This document shows, piece after piece, positions 1-7,569 of a stretch of 14,646 nt of DNA. The notes beneath the pieces are model-generated. The model searched no databases. It had not been told where the DNA came from and saw only the letters and a program-made list of their open reading frames with translations. Both the position numbers and the translations under genes were made by a program. The stretch is taken from contig PLTE01000292.1 of the NCBI GenBank assembly GCA_003164375.1, positions 1-14,646 on the forward strand, given 5' to 3'. Source of the stretch: Hyphomicrobiales bacterium. Lineage in GTDB: Bacteria; Pseudomonadota; Alphaproteobacteria; Rhizobiales; Xanthobacteraceae. Position 1 is the stretch's first letter; every line of letters begins with the position of its first letter.

Positions 1-59
1 CCAGCGACGCCGGCGCGATTGTCGCGGCTCTGCAAGCCGAAGGTTGCGTCACCGTCTGA
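1..59 (+). CDS. C-terminal end of an unidentified upstream gene (partial)
   Basis: Reading from base 3, an open frame gives 18 residues ending in ...LQAEGCVTV and stops at TGA 57-59. The stop lies 37 bases before the ATG of the next gene, the spacing of neighbouring operon genes, and the residues look like ordinary protein (an amphipathic helix followed by a short strand). The fragment is too short to assign to a family. It could also be a chance open frame, because the next gene's frame is open across the same bases from TTG 19. Confidence 0.4.
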   Translation, partial: SDAGAIVAALQAEGCVTV

Positions 60-96
60 GCGGGGCGACCCGAGACATACCGAGCGGAGCGCGGCG

Positions 97-1728
97 ATGA
101 TCGAACGAGAGACGACAGGCGAGGCCGTCGTGCGCGCGCTCGTCGCGCACGGGATCGACACCGTCTTCGGGATTCCGGGCGCCCATATGTACGACTTCAA
201 CGACGCGCTTTACGGCGCGCGCGACCGGATCCGCTTCATTCCTACCCGGCACGAACAGGGCGCCGCCTATATGGCGCTCGGCGCTGCGTTGGCGACCGGC
301 AAGACGCAGGCCTATGCGGTGGTTCCGGGCCCCGGCCTGCTCAATTCCTCAGCCGCCCTTCTCACTGCCTATTCCATGAACGCCCCGGTGCTGGCGCTGG
401 TCGGGCAAATTCCCGACGCCGACATCGGCAAAGGGCTCGGCCACCTGCACGAGATCCGCGACCAGTCCGGCATCATCAATCGGCTGGTCGACCATACGGC
501 GCTGATCCGCAAGCCTGAGGAAGCTTCGCGGGCGACGGCGCTGGCGCTGCGCGCGATGCGCTCGGGCCGGCCCGGACCGGCCGCGCTCGAATGCGCCATC
601 GACGTCTGGGGCAAGTCCGCTCCGGTGACGCCGCAAGCGCCGCTGCCGTTTGCTGTCTCCAAAATCGATAGCGATGCGATCCGCAGGGCGGCGAAGCGCC
701 TTGGTGCCGCGAAACGCCCGCTGATCGTTTGCGGCGGCGGCGCCCAGGATGCTTCGGCCGAGGTCACGGCGCTCTCCGCCATGTTGCAGGCGCCGGTGCT
801 CGGCTATCGCCGCGGCCGCGGCGTGCTCGACAGCCGCGATCCGTTGAGCGTGACGCTGCCGCTCGGCCGCGATCTGTGGGGCGAGGCCGACGTGGTCTTA
901 GGCGTCGGAACCCGCCTTTTAATGCAGCTGCGGCAATGGGGCGTCGATCGCGATCTCGCGATCGTGCGTGTCGACGCCGACCGCAGCGAGCACAACCGCC
1001 TGCACAAGCCTGCCGTGGCGCTGACCGGCGACGCCAAACCGATCTTGCAGCAGCTGATCGCGGAGCTGCCGGCGCACAATTTAAAGCGCCCCTCGCGCAA
1101 GGCCGAACTGCAGGAACGCCACGCCGCCTGGCGCAAACGGCTCGAAAAGCTTGCGCCCCAGGTCGCTTTTCTCGAAGCGATCCGCGCCGAACTGCCGGAG
1201 GATGGAGTTTTTGTCGACGAAGTCACGCAAGTGGGCTTTGCCGCGCGCCTGCTATTTCCGGTCTATAGACCGCGCAGCTTCCTGTCGCCCGGTTACCAGG
1301 ACAATCTCGGCTGGGGCTTTGCCACCGCGCTCGGTGCCCAGCACGCCCGGCCCGACGTGCCGGTGCTGTCGATTTCGGGCGACGGCGGTTTTATGTTCAC
1401 CGCCAACGAAATGGCGACCGCGATGCGCCACCGCATACCGCTGGTCACGGTGGTGTTCAACGACGGCGCCTTCGGCAATGTCCGGCGCATTCAACAGGAG
1501 AATTACGGCAACCGGCTGATCGGCAGCGACCTCGCCAATCCCGATTTCGTGGCTTTCGCCAAGAGTTTCGGCGCCGCGGCGGCGCGGGTGACGGGGCCGG
1601 AGGATTTGCGCCGGGAACTGCGGCGGGGTTTTGCCCGCCGCGACGGCTCTACCCTGATCGAGGTGCCGGTCGGCGCCATGCCGAGCCCATGGGAATTCAT
1701 CCAGATGGGCAAAATTCGCGGCGTTTAG
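97..1728 (+). CDS. Thiamine-pyrophosphate-dependent enzyme, acetolactate synthase-like
   Basis: The 543-residue product has the three-domain plan of the TPP decarboxylase/carboligase superfamily. The N-terminal pyrimidine-binding domain (about 1-165) carries the Glu that activates the cofactor, E53 in RHEQGAAYMA. A central domain covers about 185-315. The C-terminal diphosphate-binding domain holds the Mg-TPP motif G428-D429-G430, with N455-D-G about 26 residues later. Its length matches acetolactate synthase large subunits, but no small regulatory subunit follows. The end (MPSPWEFIQMGK) is a form I associate with uncharacterised proteobacterial TPP enzymes rather than biosynthetic IlvB. The substrate is therefore unknown; a carboligase or a 2-oxo-acid decarboxylase are both possible. 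The frame is open back to TTG 19, but family members begin close to ERETTGEAVV, so ATG 97 was chosen. There is no strong SD. It is probably co-transcribed with the partial upstream gene. Confidence 0.88.
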   Translation: MIERETTGEAVVRALVAHGIDTVFGIPGAHMYDFNDALYGARDRIRFIPTRHEQGAAYMALGAALATGKTQAYAVVPGPGLLNSSAALLTAYSMNAPVLALVGQIPDADIGKGLGHLHEIRDQSGIINRLVDHTALIRKPEEASRATALALRAMRSGRPGPAALECAIDVWGKSAPVTPQAPLPFAVSKIDSDAIRRAAKRLGAAKRPLIVCGGGAQDASAEVTALSAMLQAPVLGYRRGRGVLDSRDPLSVTLPLGRDLWGEADVVLGVGTRLLMQLRQWGVDRDLAIVRVDADRSEHNRLHKPAVALTGDAKPILQQLIAELPAHNLKRPSRKAELQERHAAWRKRLEKLAPQVAFLEAIRAELPEDGVFVDEVTQVGFAARLLFPVYRPRSFLSPGYQDNLGWGFATALGAQHARPDVPVLSISGDGGFMFTANEMATAMRHRIPLVTVVFNDGAFGNVRRIQQENYGNRLIGSDLANPDFVAFAKSFGAAAARVTGPEDLRRELRRGFARRDGSTLIEVPVGAMPSPWEFIQMGKIRGV

Positions 1729-1823
1729 CGGTGTTTCGACACCCACCCGCCCTTGCCATGCGTGCGGTATCTGGCCGACACTGCCAAGCACCCATGGCGT
1801 TTGATTCCGATACCCTTCTCGCA

Positions 1824-2972
1824 ATGCAGCCGATCACCACGACGTCAGAACTCGCCGACGCCTGCCGGCGGATGGCGGCGCATCCCTTCGTGACGGTCGA
1901 CACCGAATTCCTGCGCGAAACCACCTATTACCCGCTGCTCTGCGTCGCCCAACTGGCCTCGCCCGACGAGGGCCTTGTGCTCGACGCGCTGGCGCCGGGC
2001 ATCGATCTTGCGCCGTTCTATGAGCTGATGGCGAACGAGAAAGTGATGAAGGTGTTTCACGCCGCCCGCCAGGACATCGAAATCGTCTGGCATGCCGCCA
2101 AGCTCATTCCGCATCCGATCTTCGATACCCAGGTGGCGGCCATGGTGCTCGGCTATGGCGACTCCATTTCCTATGACCAATTGGTGCAGCGCATCACCGG
2201 CGACGCGCTCGACAAATCGCATCGCTTCACCGACTGGACGCGCCGGCCACTGTCCGACGCCCAGCTGCGCTACGCCGTCTCCGACGTGACGCACCTGCGC
2301 GACGTCTATCGGGCGCTGCTTGAGGACCTCAAACGCCGCGGCCGCGCCGACTGGGTGCAGGACGAGATGAGCGTGCTCACCTCACCCGACACCTACCGCA
2401 TGGAGCCCGACAACGCCTGGCAGCGCCTGAAGACCCGGGTGCGCAAGCCGAAGGAGCTCGCAGTGCTGATCGAGGTCGCCGCCTGGCGCGAGCGCGAAGC
2501 GCAGACTCGCGACGTGCCGCGCTCGCGCGTACTCAAGGACGAAGTGATCGGCGACATCGCGGTGCAGGCGCCGACAACAATAGAGAAGCTGAAAAACCTG
2601 CGCTCACTGCCCAAGGGTTTTGAACGCTCGCGCTGGGGCGAAGCCATCGTCGCCGCGGTGAGCCGCGGGCTTGAGCGCGACCTGAAAACATTGCCGCTGC
2701 ATGCGCGGTCGCAGACGCCGCCGAACGGCGCGGCGGTGGTCGAACTCCTCAAAGTTCTGTTGCGCATGGTCTCCGAAAGCCAGCATGTCGCCGCCAAAGT
2801 GATCGCCACGGTCGAAGACCTCGAACGGATCGCTGCGGATGATGACGCCGACGTCCCCGCGCTCAACGGCTGGCGGCGCGAGCTGTTCGGCGAAAAAGCG
2901 CTGGCGCTCAAGCACGGCAAACTGGCGCTGGCGATTGAGAAGGGGCGGGTGGCGACGGTGGAGCGGGGGTAG
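1824..2972 (+). CDS. rnd: Ribonuclease D
   Basis: The 382-residue product is a 3'-5' exoribonuclease of the DEDDy family, which trims the 3' ends of tRNA precursors and other stable RNAs in the cytoplasm. All catalytic residues are visible: Exo I D26 and E28 in VTVDTEFLRE, Exo II D84 in FHAARQDIEIVW, and Exo III Y150 and D154 in LRYAVSDVTHL. A HRDC nucleic-acid-binding domain follows at about 208-288 (AWREREAQTRDVPRSRV...). Its length is close to E. coli RNase D. The frame is open back to ATG 1689, overlapping the previous gene, with further ATGs at 1758 and 1794. ATG 1824 is preferred because family members begin right at the I-T-T-T-S-E-L segment; none of the starts has a convincing SD. The gene ends in TAG 2970-2972, and the same frame stays open beyond it into the STAND gene. 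Confidence 0.95.
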   Translation: MQPITTTSELADACRRMAAHPFVTVDTEFLRETTYYPLLCVAQLASPDEGLVLDALAPGIDLAPFYELMANEKVMKVFHAARQDIEIVWHAAKLIPHPIFDTQVAAMVLGYGDSISYDQLVQRITGDALDKSHRFTDWTRRPLSDAQLRYAVSDVTHLRDVYRALLEDLKRRGRADWVQDEMSVLTSPDTYRMEPDNAWQRLKTRVRKPKELAVLIEVAAWREREAQTRDVPRSRVLKDEVIGDIAVQAPTTIEKLKNLRSLPKGFERSRWGEAIVAAVSRGLERDLKTLPLHARSQTPPNGAAVVELLKVLLRMVSESQHVAAKVIATVEDLERIAADDDADVPALNGWRRELFGEKALALKHGKLALAIEKGRVATVERG

Positions 2973-3191
2973 GCGCGGCCCATTACTATCACGGCTGCTC
3001 GGCTGCTGAGTCGCTACGAAAAAGAAAGCGTCGGCTTCGCCATCGATTTTCAAGCCGATGCCGCCAACGATTTTCAATGTATGCTATTGACTCGATTCGC
3101 TGCTTACCTGCGGGAACAGCAAGACAATAAGAACCGTCGGTGCAGTACCAAAGAACGCACATTACGACCTGCCCTCGCGGTGTCATTGCCA

Positions 3192-6100
3192 ATGGCCGAG
3201 AACGCCCTGCACGCGTCTGCTATACAGCGCTCATTTCGTGACCTTTCCGCTGAGGAAGTCGCTGACATAGAGAAGGCTTCGGCCCTCGCTCGGGCCGGCT
3301 GGCGAGGAAGTTTCGGCTGGGACGTGCTGCTGCGTTCGGATCGCATTCTTATCGTTTCAGAGGCGGGTGCCGGAAAAACCTACGAGTGCCGGGCGCAACA
3401 AGAGAAGCTCTGGAAAGCTGGCGAGCCGGCCTTTTTTCTGGACCTTGCCACATTGGCTGGAAGCTCGGTCCGCGAAATGCTGAGCCAGGAGGAAGAACAG
3501 CGGTTTGAAGCTTGGCTTCGGTCTCAATCTGAAGTCGCGACATTCTTCTTGGACTCTGTCGATGAGCTGAAACTCACCCTCGGCAAGTTCGACCAGGCAT
3601 TGAAACGGCTCAATAAGGCGATTGCGGGCCAGCTTGGGCGCGCGCGGATCATTATCACGACCCGGCCGGTCCCCGTCGATCGAGAGCTGATCATGAGGCA
3701 CCTGCCTATTCCGGTTTCGGCGGAAGCGGAACCCACGGCAGAAAACTTTGCCGATATGGTGATGGACCGCAGCAAGAAAGAACCGCCTGACGATTCCAGG
3801 TCCAGGGCGTGGCGCAATGTTGGCCTCATGCCGCTGTCGCGTGAGCAGATGCGTGAATTTGCTGTGAGTCAGAGCGTTTCTGATCCCGACGCCCTTCTTG
3901 CCGACGTAAGCCGACGAGATGCCGAAGAATTCGCCGAGCGTCCCCAGGATTTGATCGAACTGTGTACGGATTGGCGTGAACACCACCGAATTCGTACGCA
4001 CAGCCAGCAAGTTGCTACAAACATCGCAACGAAGCTTAAGCCCAGCATCGAACGGAAAGAGATAACAGCGCTGGCGCAGGAGAAAGCTATCGAGGGTGCA
4101 AGCCGTCTGGCACTTGCAGCGACATTGACCCGCAAGCTTACGTTACGGCACAGCGCCGAGTCCGACAGCATCCACGCCAGCGAAGCTGCCTTGGATGTTT
4201 CGAAGGTTTTGGTGGATTGGGATGACGACGAAATGGCTACATTGTTGCAGCGCCCTCTATTCGGCTTTGCGAGCTATGGCCGCGTCCGGTTCCACCATCG
4301 TTCCGTTGTGGAGTTTCTTGCCGCGAAACGCCTCGATGCGCTGTTCGCCCGCGGAATCCCAATCAAGGCCATCAAACGACTGCTGTTCACTGATACCGCG
4401 CAAGACATTCGAGCGGTTCGACCCTCGATGCGGGCCGCCGCCGCATGGCTTGCGCTTTCTCGCGATACAATTTTTGACGAGATTATCGCTATCGATCCCG
4501 CTGTCGTTCTGGATCACGGGGACCCACAGTCTCTCCGCCCGGCTCAGCGGATCAGGGCGCTGGAGGCCTACGTCGGTCGCCATGGCGTCGGAGGATGGCG
4601 CGGATTAAGGACCCCGTCTGTTCAGGTGCACCGGTTTGCCTCGCCGGAACTCAGCGACACCGTCATGCGGTTGTGGCGCGCAGGAATCGAAAATCCGGAG
4701 GTGCGCCACCTTCTTTTGCAGATCATCGGCGCCGGCAAACTACAACAGTGTGCCGACATTGCTCACGAGATCGCGATGGACGGCTCCCAGTCTGTCCGCG
4801 AGCGTTGGGTCGCACTTCGCGCGCTGTTGCAGCTGAACGATCCGCGTCTTGAAACGATTGCAGTCTCACTCGAGACGGATGCCGTTCTGTGGCCTGACGC
4901 TATGGCGCGCCAGTCGATACTCGACTTGTTTCCCCAATACCTACCAGTCCCCCGCCTGTTGAATATCCTTCGACGAGTTAAAGAGAATACTCGCGGCGCC
5001 GGCGACCTGAATTACAGTTTACCGCGTAAGATTGAAACTGCTGAACTCTCACCGGAATATCTTGATCATTTGCGCCAGGGGCTGACGGCTTTGCTCGTCG
5101 ACGGCGCAACCTGGAAACACGATCAAGTCCCTCACCTCAGAACGAAACGACCCGATCTAAGAGGGGCGCTAATTGCAGCTTGTCATCGACAACGCGTTGA
5201 CGGCGTAAGAACGGAGTCTTGGATTTCATCAAGCTTACTGGCGGTTCGTCTTGCCAATAACGACCAAAATCAAACGGAGGCAATAAAGGAATTACGAAGC
5301 GCGCTCATGATTCTTTCCGCCGACGTACGAGAAGCCGCTTTTTGGAAAGAAGACGCTTTTCTAGCCCAGTTACACAGCTCCAAGGATGCGTGGCACCGCG
5401 TCTATGATCTCTCCCGTCAAGGCGGCATCCAATTAAGCGACGAAAAAGATGCCGGTTGGGTTAGACAGCGGCTATCCGAGACGACAGAGCCGCTGGATCA
5501 TCGGGAGATGATGTTATGGGTCGAGATGCTGCTGATTAACAATACTGCGACCGATTATCGAGCACTGCTTGAAGGTCTCAAACCGCTAGTCGCGGACGCG
5601 CCAAGCTTAGTATCGATCATCGACAACCGGTTGAAACCGCAGGCAGGCACCGCGGAACTGGCTCGGCTGGAGGCACAAAATGAAAAACGGGCCAAGCACG
5701 CTGAAAGGCGCACAGCCAAGGCACACGCAAGTTGGATAATGTTCTGGCGTGAAATCGCGCGAGATCCGGGCAAGGTTTTCGCTGCGGATCGCGCCCATAA
5801 CACTGCCTGGAATCTTTGGCAGGCGGTCGAGCGCTCGGGCGGCGAGAGCCGCGCGTCGGGTTGGAATAGGAGGTTCATCGAAGCGCAGTTTGGAAAGGAT
5901 GTGGCTGATCGGCTTCGGGAAACAATGATGGCGGCGTGGCGCCAAGATAGCCCCACGCTTCGCAGCGAACGTCCCGACCAGGAAAAGAATTCGTTTTTGG
6001 TTAGGTGGCAATTTGGCCTCGCCGGGATTGCCGCTGAAGCGGAAGACCCGAACTGGGCGAACAGGCTGACCGAGCAGGAGGCCGAACTTGCCTGTCGTTA

Positions 6101-7541
6101 TGCGCCGATGGAGCTGAACGGCTTTCCGTCTTGGCTCGGAAGCCTTGCCGTCGAGTATCCGGCGGCCGTGGATCGCGTCCTCGGACAGGAACTGACTCTT
6201 TCCCTGCGAGAGACGGTGGACGCAAGCGTTTATCCGATCTTGCTTCAGAATATCGGCCACGCGTCTGCAATCGTAGCGGCGCTTTTTATTCCTCGGATTC
6301 GAGCCTGGCTTACGGAAGTAGTAAAGGTTGACACCGAACCTAACAATCCGCAATTCGAGCAACACCTTCGTCAAGCCGTCGAAATTTTGCTCAAAAGCGG
6401 AAATGAAGATGATCGGCGCTTCATAGGGTCGACGGCGAAGCAACGACTCGCAAAGGGCCTTGCGGTGCCATTTGCGGGGGTGTGGCTTCCCGGTCTTCTT
6501 TATCTCGATCCTACTGCCGGCATCGAGGTTCTTGAGCAGGGTCTTAAGGACAGCGTCGTTTCGACGACGGGCGCGGGTGTGCAAGTGCTCGCGCAGCTTT
6601 TCGGCCGCGATCATGGGGGCTTCGGTTTCGATTTAAGCGCGCTGGGGTTCACGCCTCGGCTCTTGCTTCGGCTCGTCCGTCTCGCCTACCAGCATGTCAG
6701 GATTGGAGACGACGCCCATCACGAAGGGGGTTATACGCCCGATACTCGTGATGACGCCGAAAGAGGCCGGAACGCTGTCCTCACCGCGTTGCTAGCCACG
6801 AGCGGACCAGAAGGCTGGGCCGTGAAGCTGGAAATGGCGAACGATCACTTATTTGCCCATTTCAAGGATCGGGCCATCACTCTCGCGCAGGAAAAGGCCG
6901 CCGAGGAAGCTGATAACGTGGCGCTTACCGAGGCCGAGTTCGCCATCCTGGACAAAAGTGGAGAGGCGCCGCCCGCGACAAACGAGGCCATGTTCGCACT
7001 CATGCGGGATCGGCTCGACGATATCGACGATCTCTTGCTTCAAGATGTATCCCCCCGTGAGTTGTGGGCCAACATCGCCGACGAACACCTCATGCGACGC
7101 GAGTTGGCGCGGGAGCTAAGAAATTCGGCAAATCAGAATTATGTTGTCGATCAGGAGTCCGTAACCGCCGATGAGAAAGAAACCGATATACGCTTGAGGT
7201 CGACCGGCTCGAAGCAGCAAGCGACGATCGAACTCAAGCTTGGTGACAATCGCTCGGCTACTGACCTTTTCAACACGATCAAGGATCAGCTTCTCACGAA
7301 ATACATGGCTGCGGACGAGTGTCGCGCTGGTTGTCTCCTCGTCACGATCGCGAAGGATCGGAAATGGGAGCATCCCAAGACCGGCGAGAGAATCGATTTC
7401 GACGCACTAATTGCCCTTTTAAGTAAGGAGGCTGATCGATTATCAGAGGAGCTCGGCGGTGCGGCCAAGCTCATGGCCAAGGGTCTAGACCTACGACCGA
7501 GATTAGCAAAGGAAAAGGAAGCCGGAGCGAAAAGCCGTTAA
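3192..7541 (+). CDS. STAND/NACHT-type NTPase with a C-terminal PD-(D/E)XK-like nuclease domain; candidate defence protein
   Basis: The product is about 1449 residues. After a 45-residue N-terminus comes a P-loop NTPase: Walker A EAGAGKT (K62, T63), Walker B FFLDSVDEL (D121, D124, E125) and a sensor strand IIITTRP (R158). The segment RFHHRSVVEFLAA (about 366-378) matches the conserved end of the NACHT winged-helix region. Residues about 380-1290 look like an alpha-helical solenoid, including a charged stretch near 824-845 (RLEAQNEKRAKHAERR). At about 1295-1415 is a nuclease-like core: D1332, then E1347-L-K1349 on the next strand, then Q1366-LLTK-Y1371. In known STAND defence proteins (Avs, bacterial NACHT) the repeats sense a ligand, the NTPase oligomerises and an effector is unleashed. 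Here the effector would be C-terminal. GC is clearly lower than in the neighbours, suggesting acquisition. Starts at GTG 3180, TTG 3186 and ATG 3081 are also possible; none has an SD. The architecture call is good, the function is inferred. Confidence 0.85.
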   Translation: MAENALHASAIQRSFRDLSAEEVADIEKASALARAGWRGSFGWDVLLRSDRILIVSEAGAGKTYECRAQQEKLWKAGEPAFFLDLATLAGSSVREMLSQEEEQRFEAWLRSQSEVATFFLDSVDELKLTLGKFDQALKRLNKAIAGQLGRARIIITTRPVPVDRELIMRHLPIPVSAEAEPTAENFADMVMDRSKKEPPDDSRSRAWRNVGLMPLSREQMREFAVSQSVSDPDALLADVSRRDAEEFAERPQDLIELCTDWREHHRIRTHSQQVATNIATKLKPSIERKEITALAQEKAIEGASRLALAATLTRKLTLRHSAESDSIHASEAALDVSKVLVDWDDDEMATLLQRPLFGFASYGRVRFHHRSVVEFLAAKRLDALFARGIPIKAIKRLLFTDTAQDIRAVRPSMRAAAAWLALSRDTIFDEIIAIDPAVVLDHGDPQSLRPAQRIRALEAYVGRHGVGGWRGLRTPSVQVHRFASPELSDTVMRLWRAGIENPEVRHLLLQIIGAGKLQQCADIAHEIAMDGSQSVRERWVALRALLQLNDPRLETIAVSLETDAVLWPDAMARQSILDLFPQYLPVPRLLNILRRVKENTRGAGDLNYSLPRKIETAELSPEYLDHLRQGLTALLVDGATWKHDQVPHLRTKRPDLRGALIAACHRQRVDGVRTESWISSSLLAVRLANNDQNQTEAIKELRSALMILSADVREAAFWKEDAFLAQLHSSKDAWHRVYDLSRQGGIQLSDEKDAGWVRQRLSETTEPLDHREMMLWVEMLLINNTATDYRALLEGLKPLVADAPSLVSIIDNRLKPQAGTAELARLEAQNEKRAKHAERRTAKAHASWIMFWREIARDPGKVFAADRAHNTAWNLWQAVERSGGESRASGWNRRFIEAQFGKDVADRLRETMMAAWRQDSPTLRSERPDQEKNSFLVRWQFGLAGIAAEAEDPNWANRLTEQEAELACRYAPMELNGFPSWLGSLAVEYPAAVDRVLGQELTLSLRETVDASVYPILLQNIGHASAIVAALFIPRIRAWLTEVVKVDTEPNNPQFEQHLRQAVEILLKSGNEDDRRFIGSTAKQRLAKGLAVPFAGVWLPGLLYLDPTAGIEVLEQGLKDSVVSTTGAGVQVLAQLFGRDHGGFGFDLSALGFTPRLLLRLVRLAYQHVRIGDDAHHEGGYTPDTRDDAERGRNAVLTALLATSGPEGWAVKLEMANDHLFAHFKDRAITLAQEKAAEEADNVALTEAEFAILDKSGEAPPATNEAMFALMRDRLDDIDDLLLQDVSPRELWANIADEHLMRRELARELRNSANQNYVVDQESVTADEKETDIRLRSTGSKQQATIELKLGDNRSATDLFNTIKDQLLTKYMAADECRAGCLLVTIAKDRKWEHPKTGERIDFDALIALLSKEADRLSEELGGAAKLMAKGLDLRPRLAKEKEAGAKSR

Positions 7542-7569
7542 GCCGAGCCGAACATCCGAAAAAGTCCCC

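Noticed and set aside
945..964. A 20-base near-palindrome with 9-base arms (CGATCGCGA and TCGCGATCG) inside the TPP enzyme gene.
   Set aside because: It is explained by the codons for D-R-D-L-A-I-V in a high-GC frame and lies inside a conserved coding region; no sign of a separate function.
3087..3115. TTGACT at 3087-3092 as a -35 box for the STAND gene.
   Set aside because: No -10-like hexamer lies 16-18 bases downstream (GCGGGA or similar).
3081..3191. A 37-residue N-terminal extension of the STAND protein from ATG 3081.
   Set aside because: The extension is basic and low in structure, has no SD, and the NTPase-family N-terminus begins after ATG 3192. It remains formally possible.
7542..7569. 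Possible bidirectional terminator between the STAND gene and ppx.
   Set aside because: The 28 bases contain no stem-loop; only a short A-run (7559-7563) is present.
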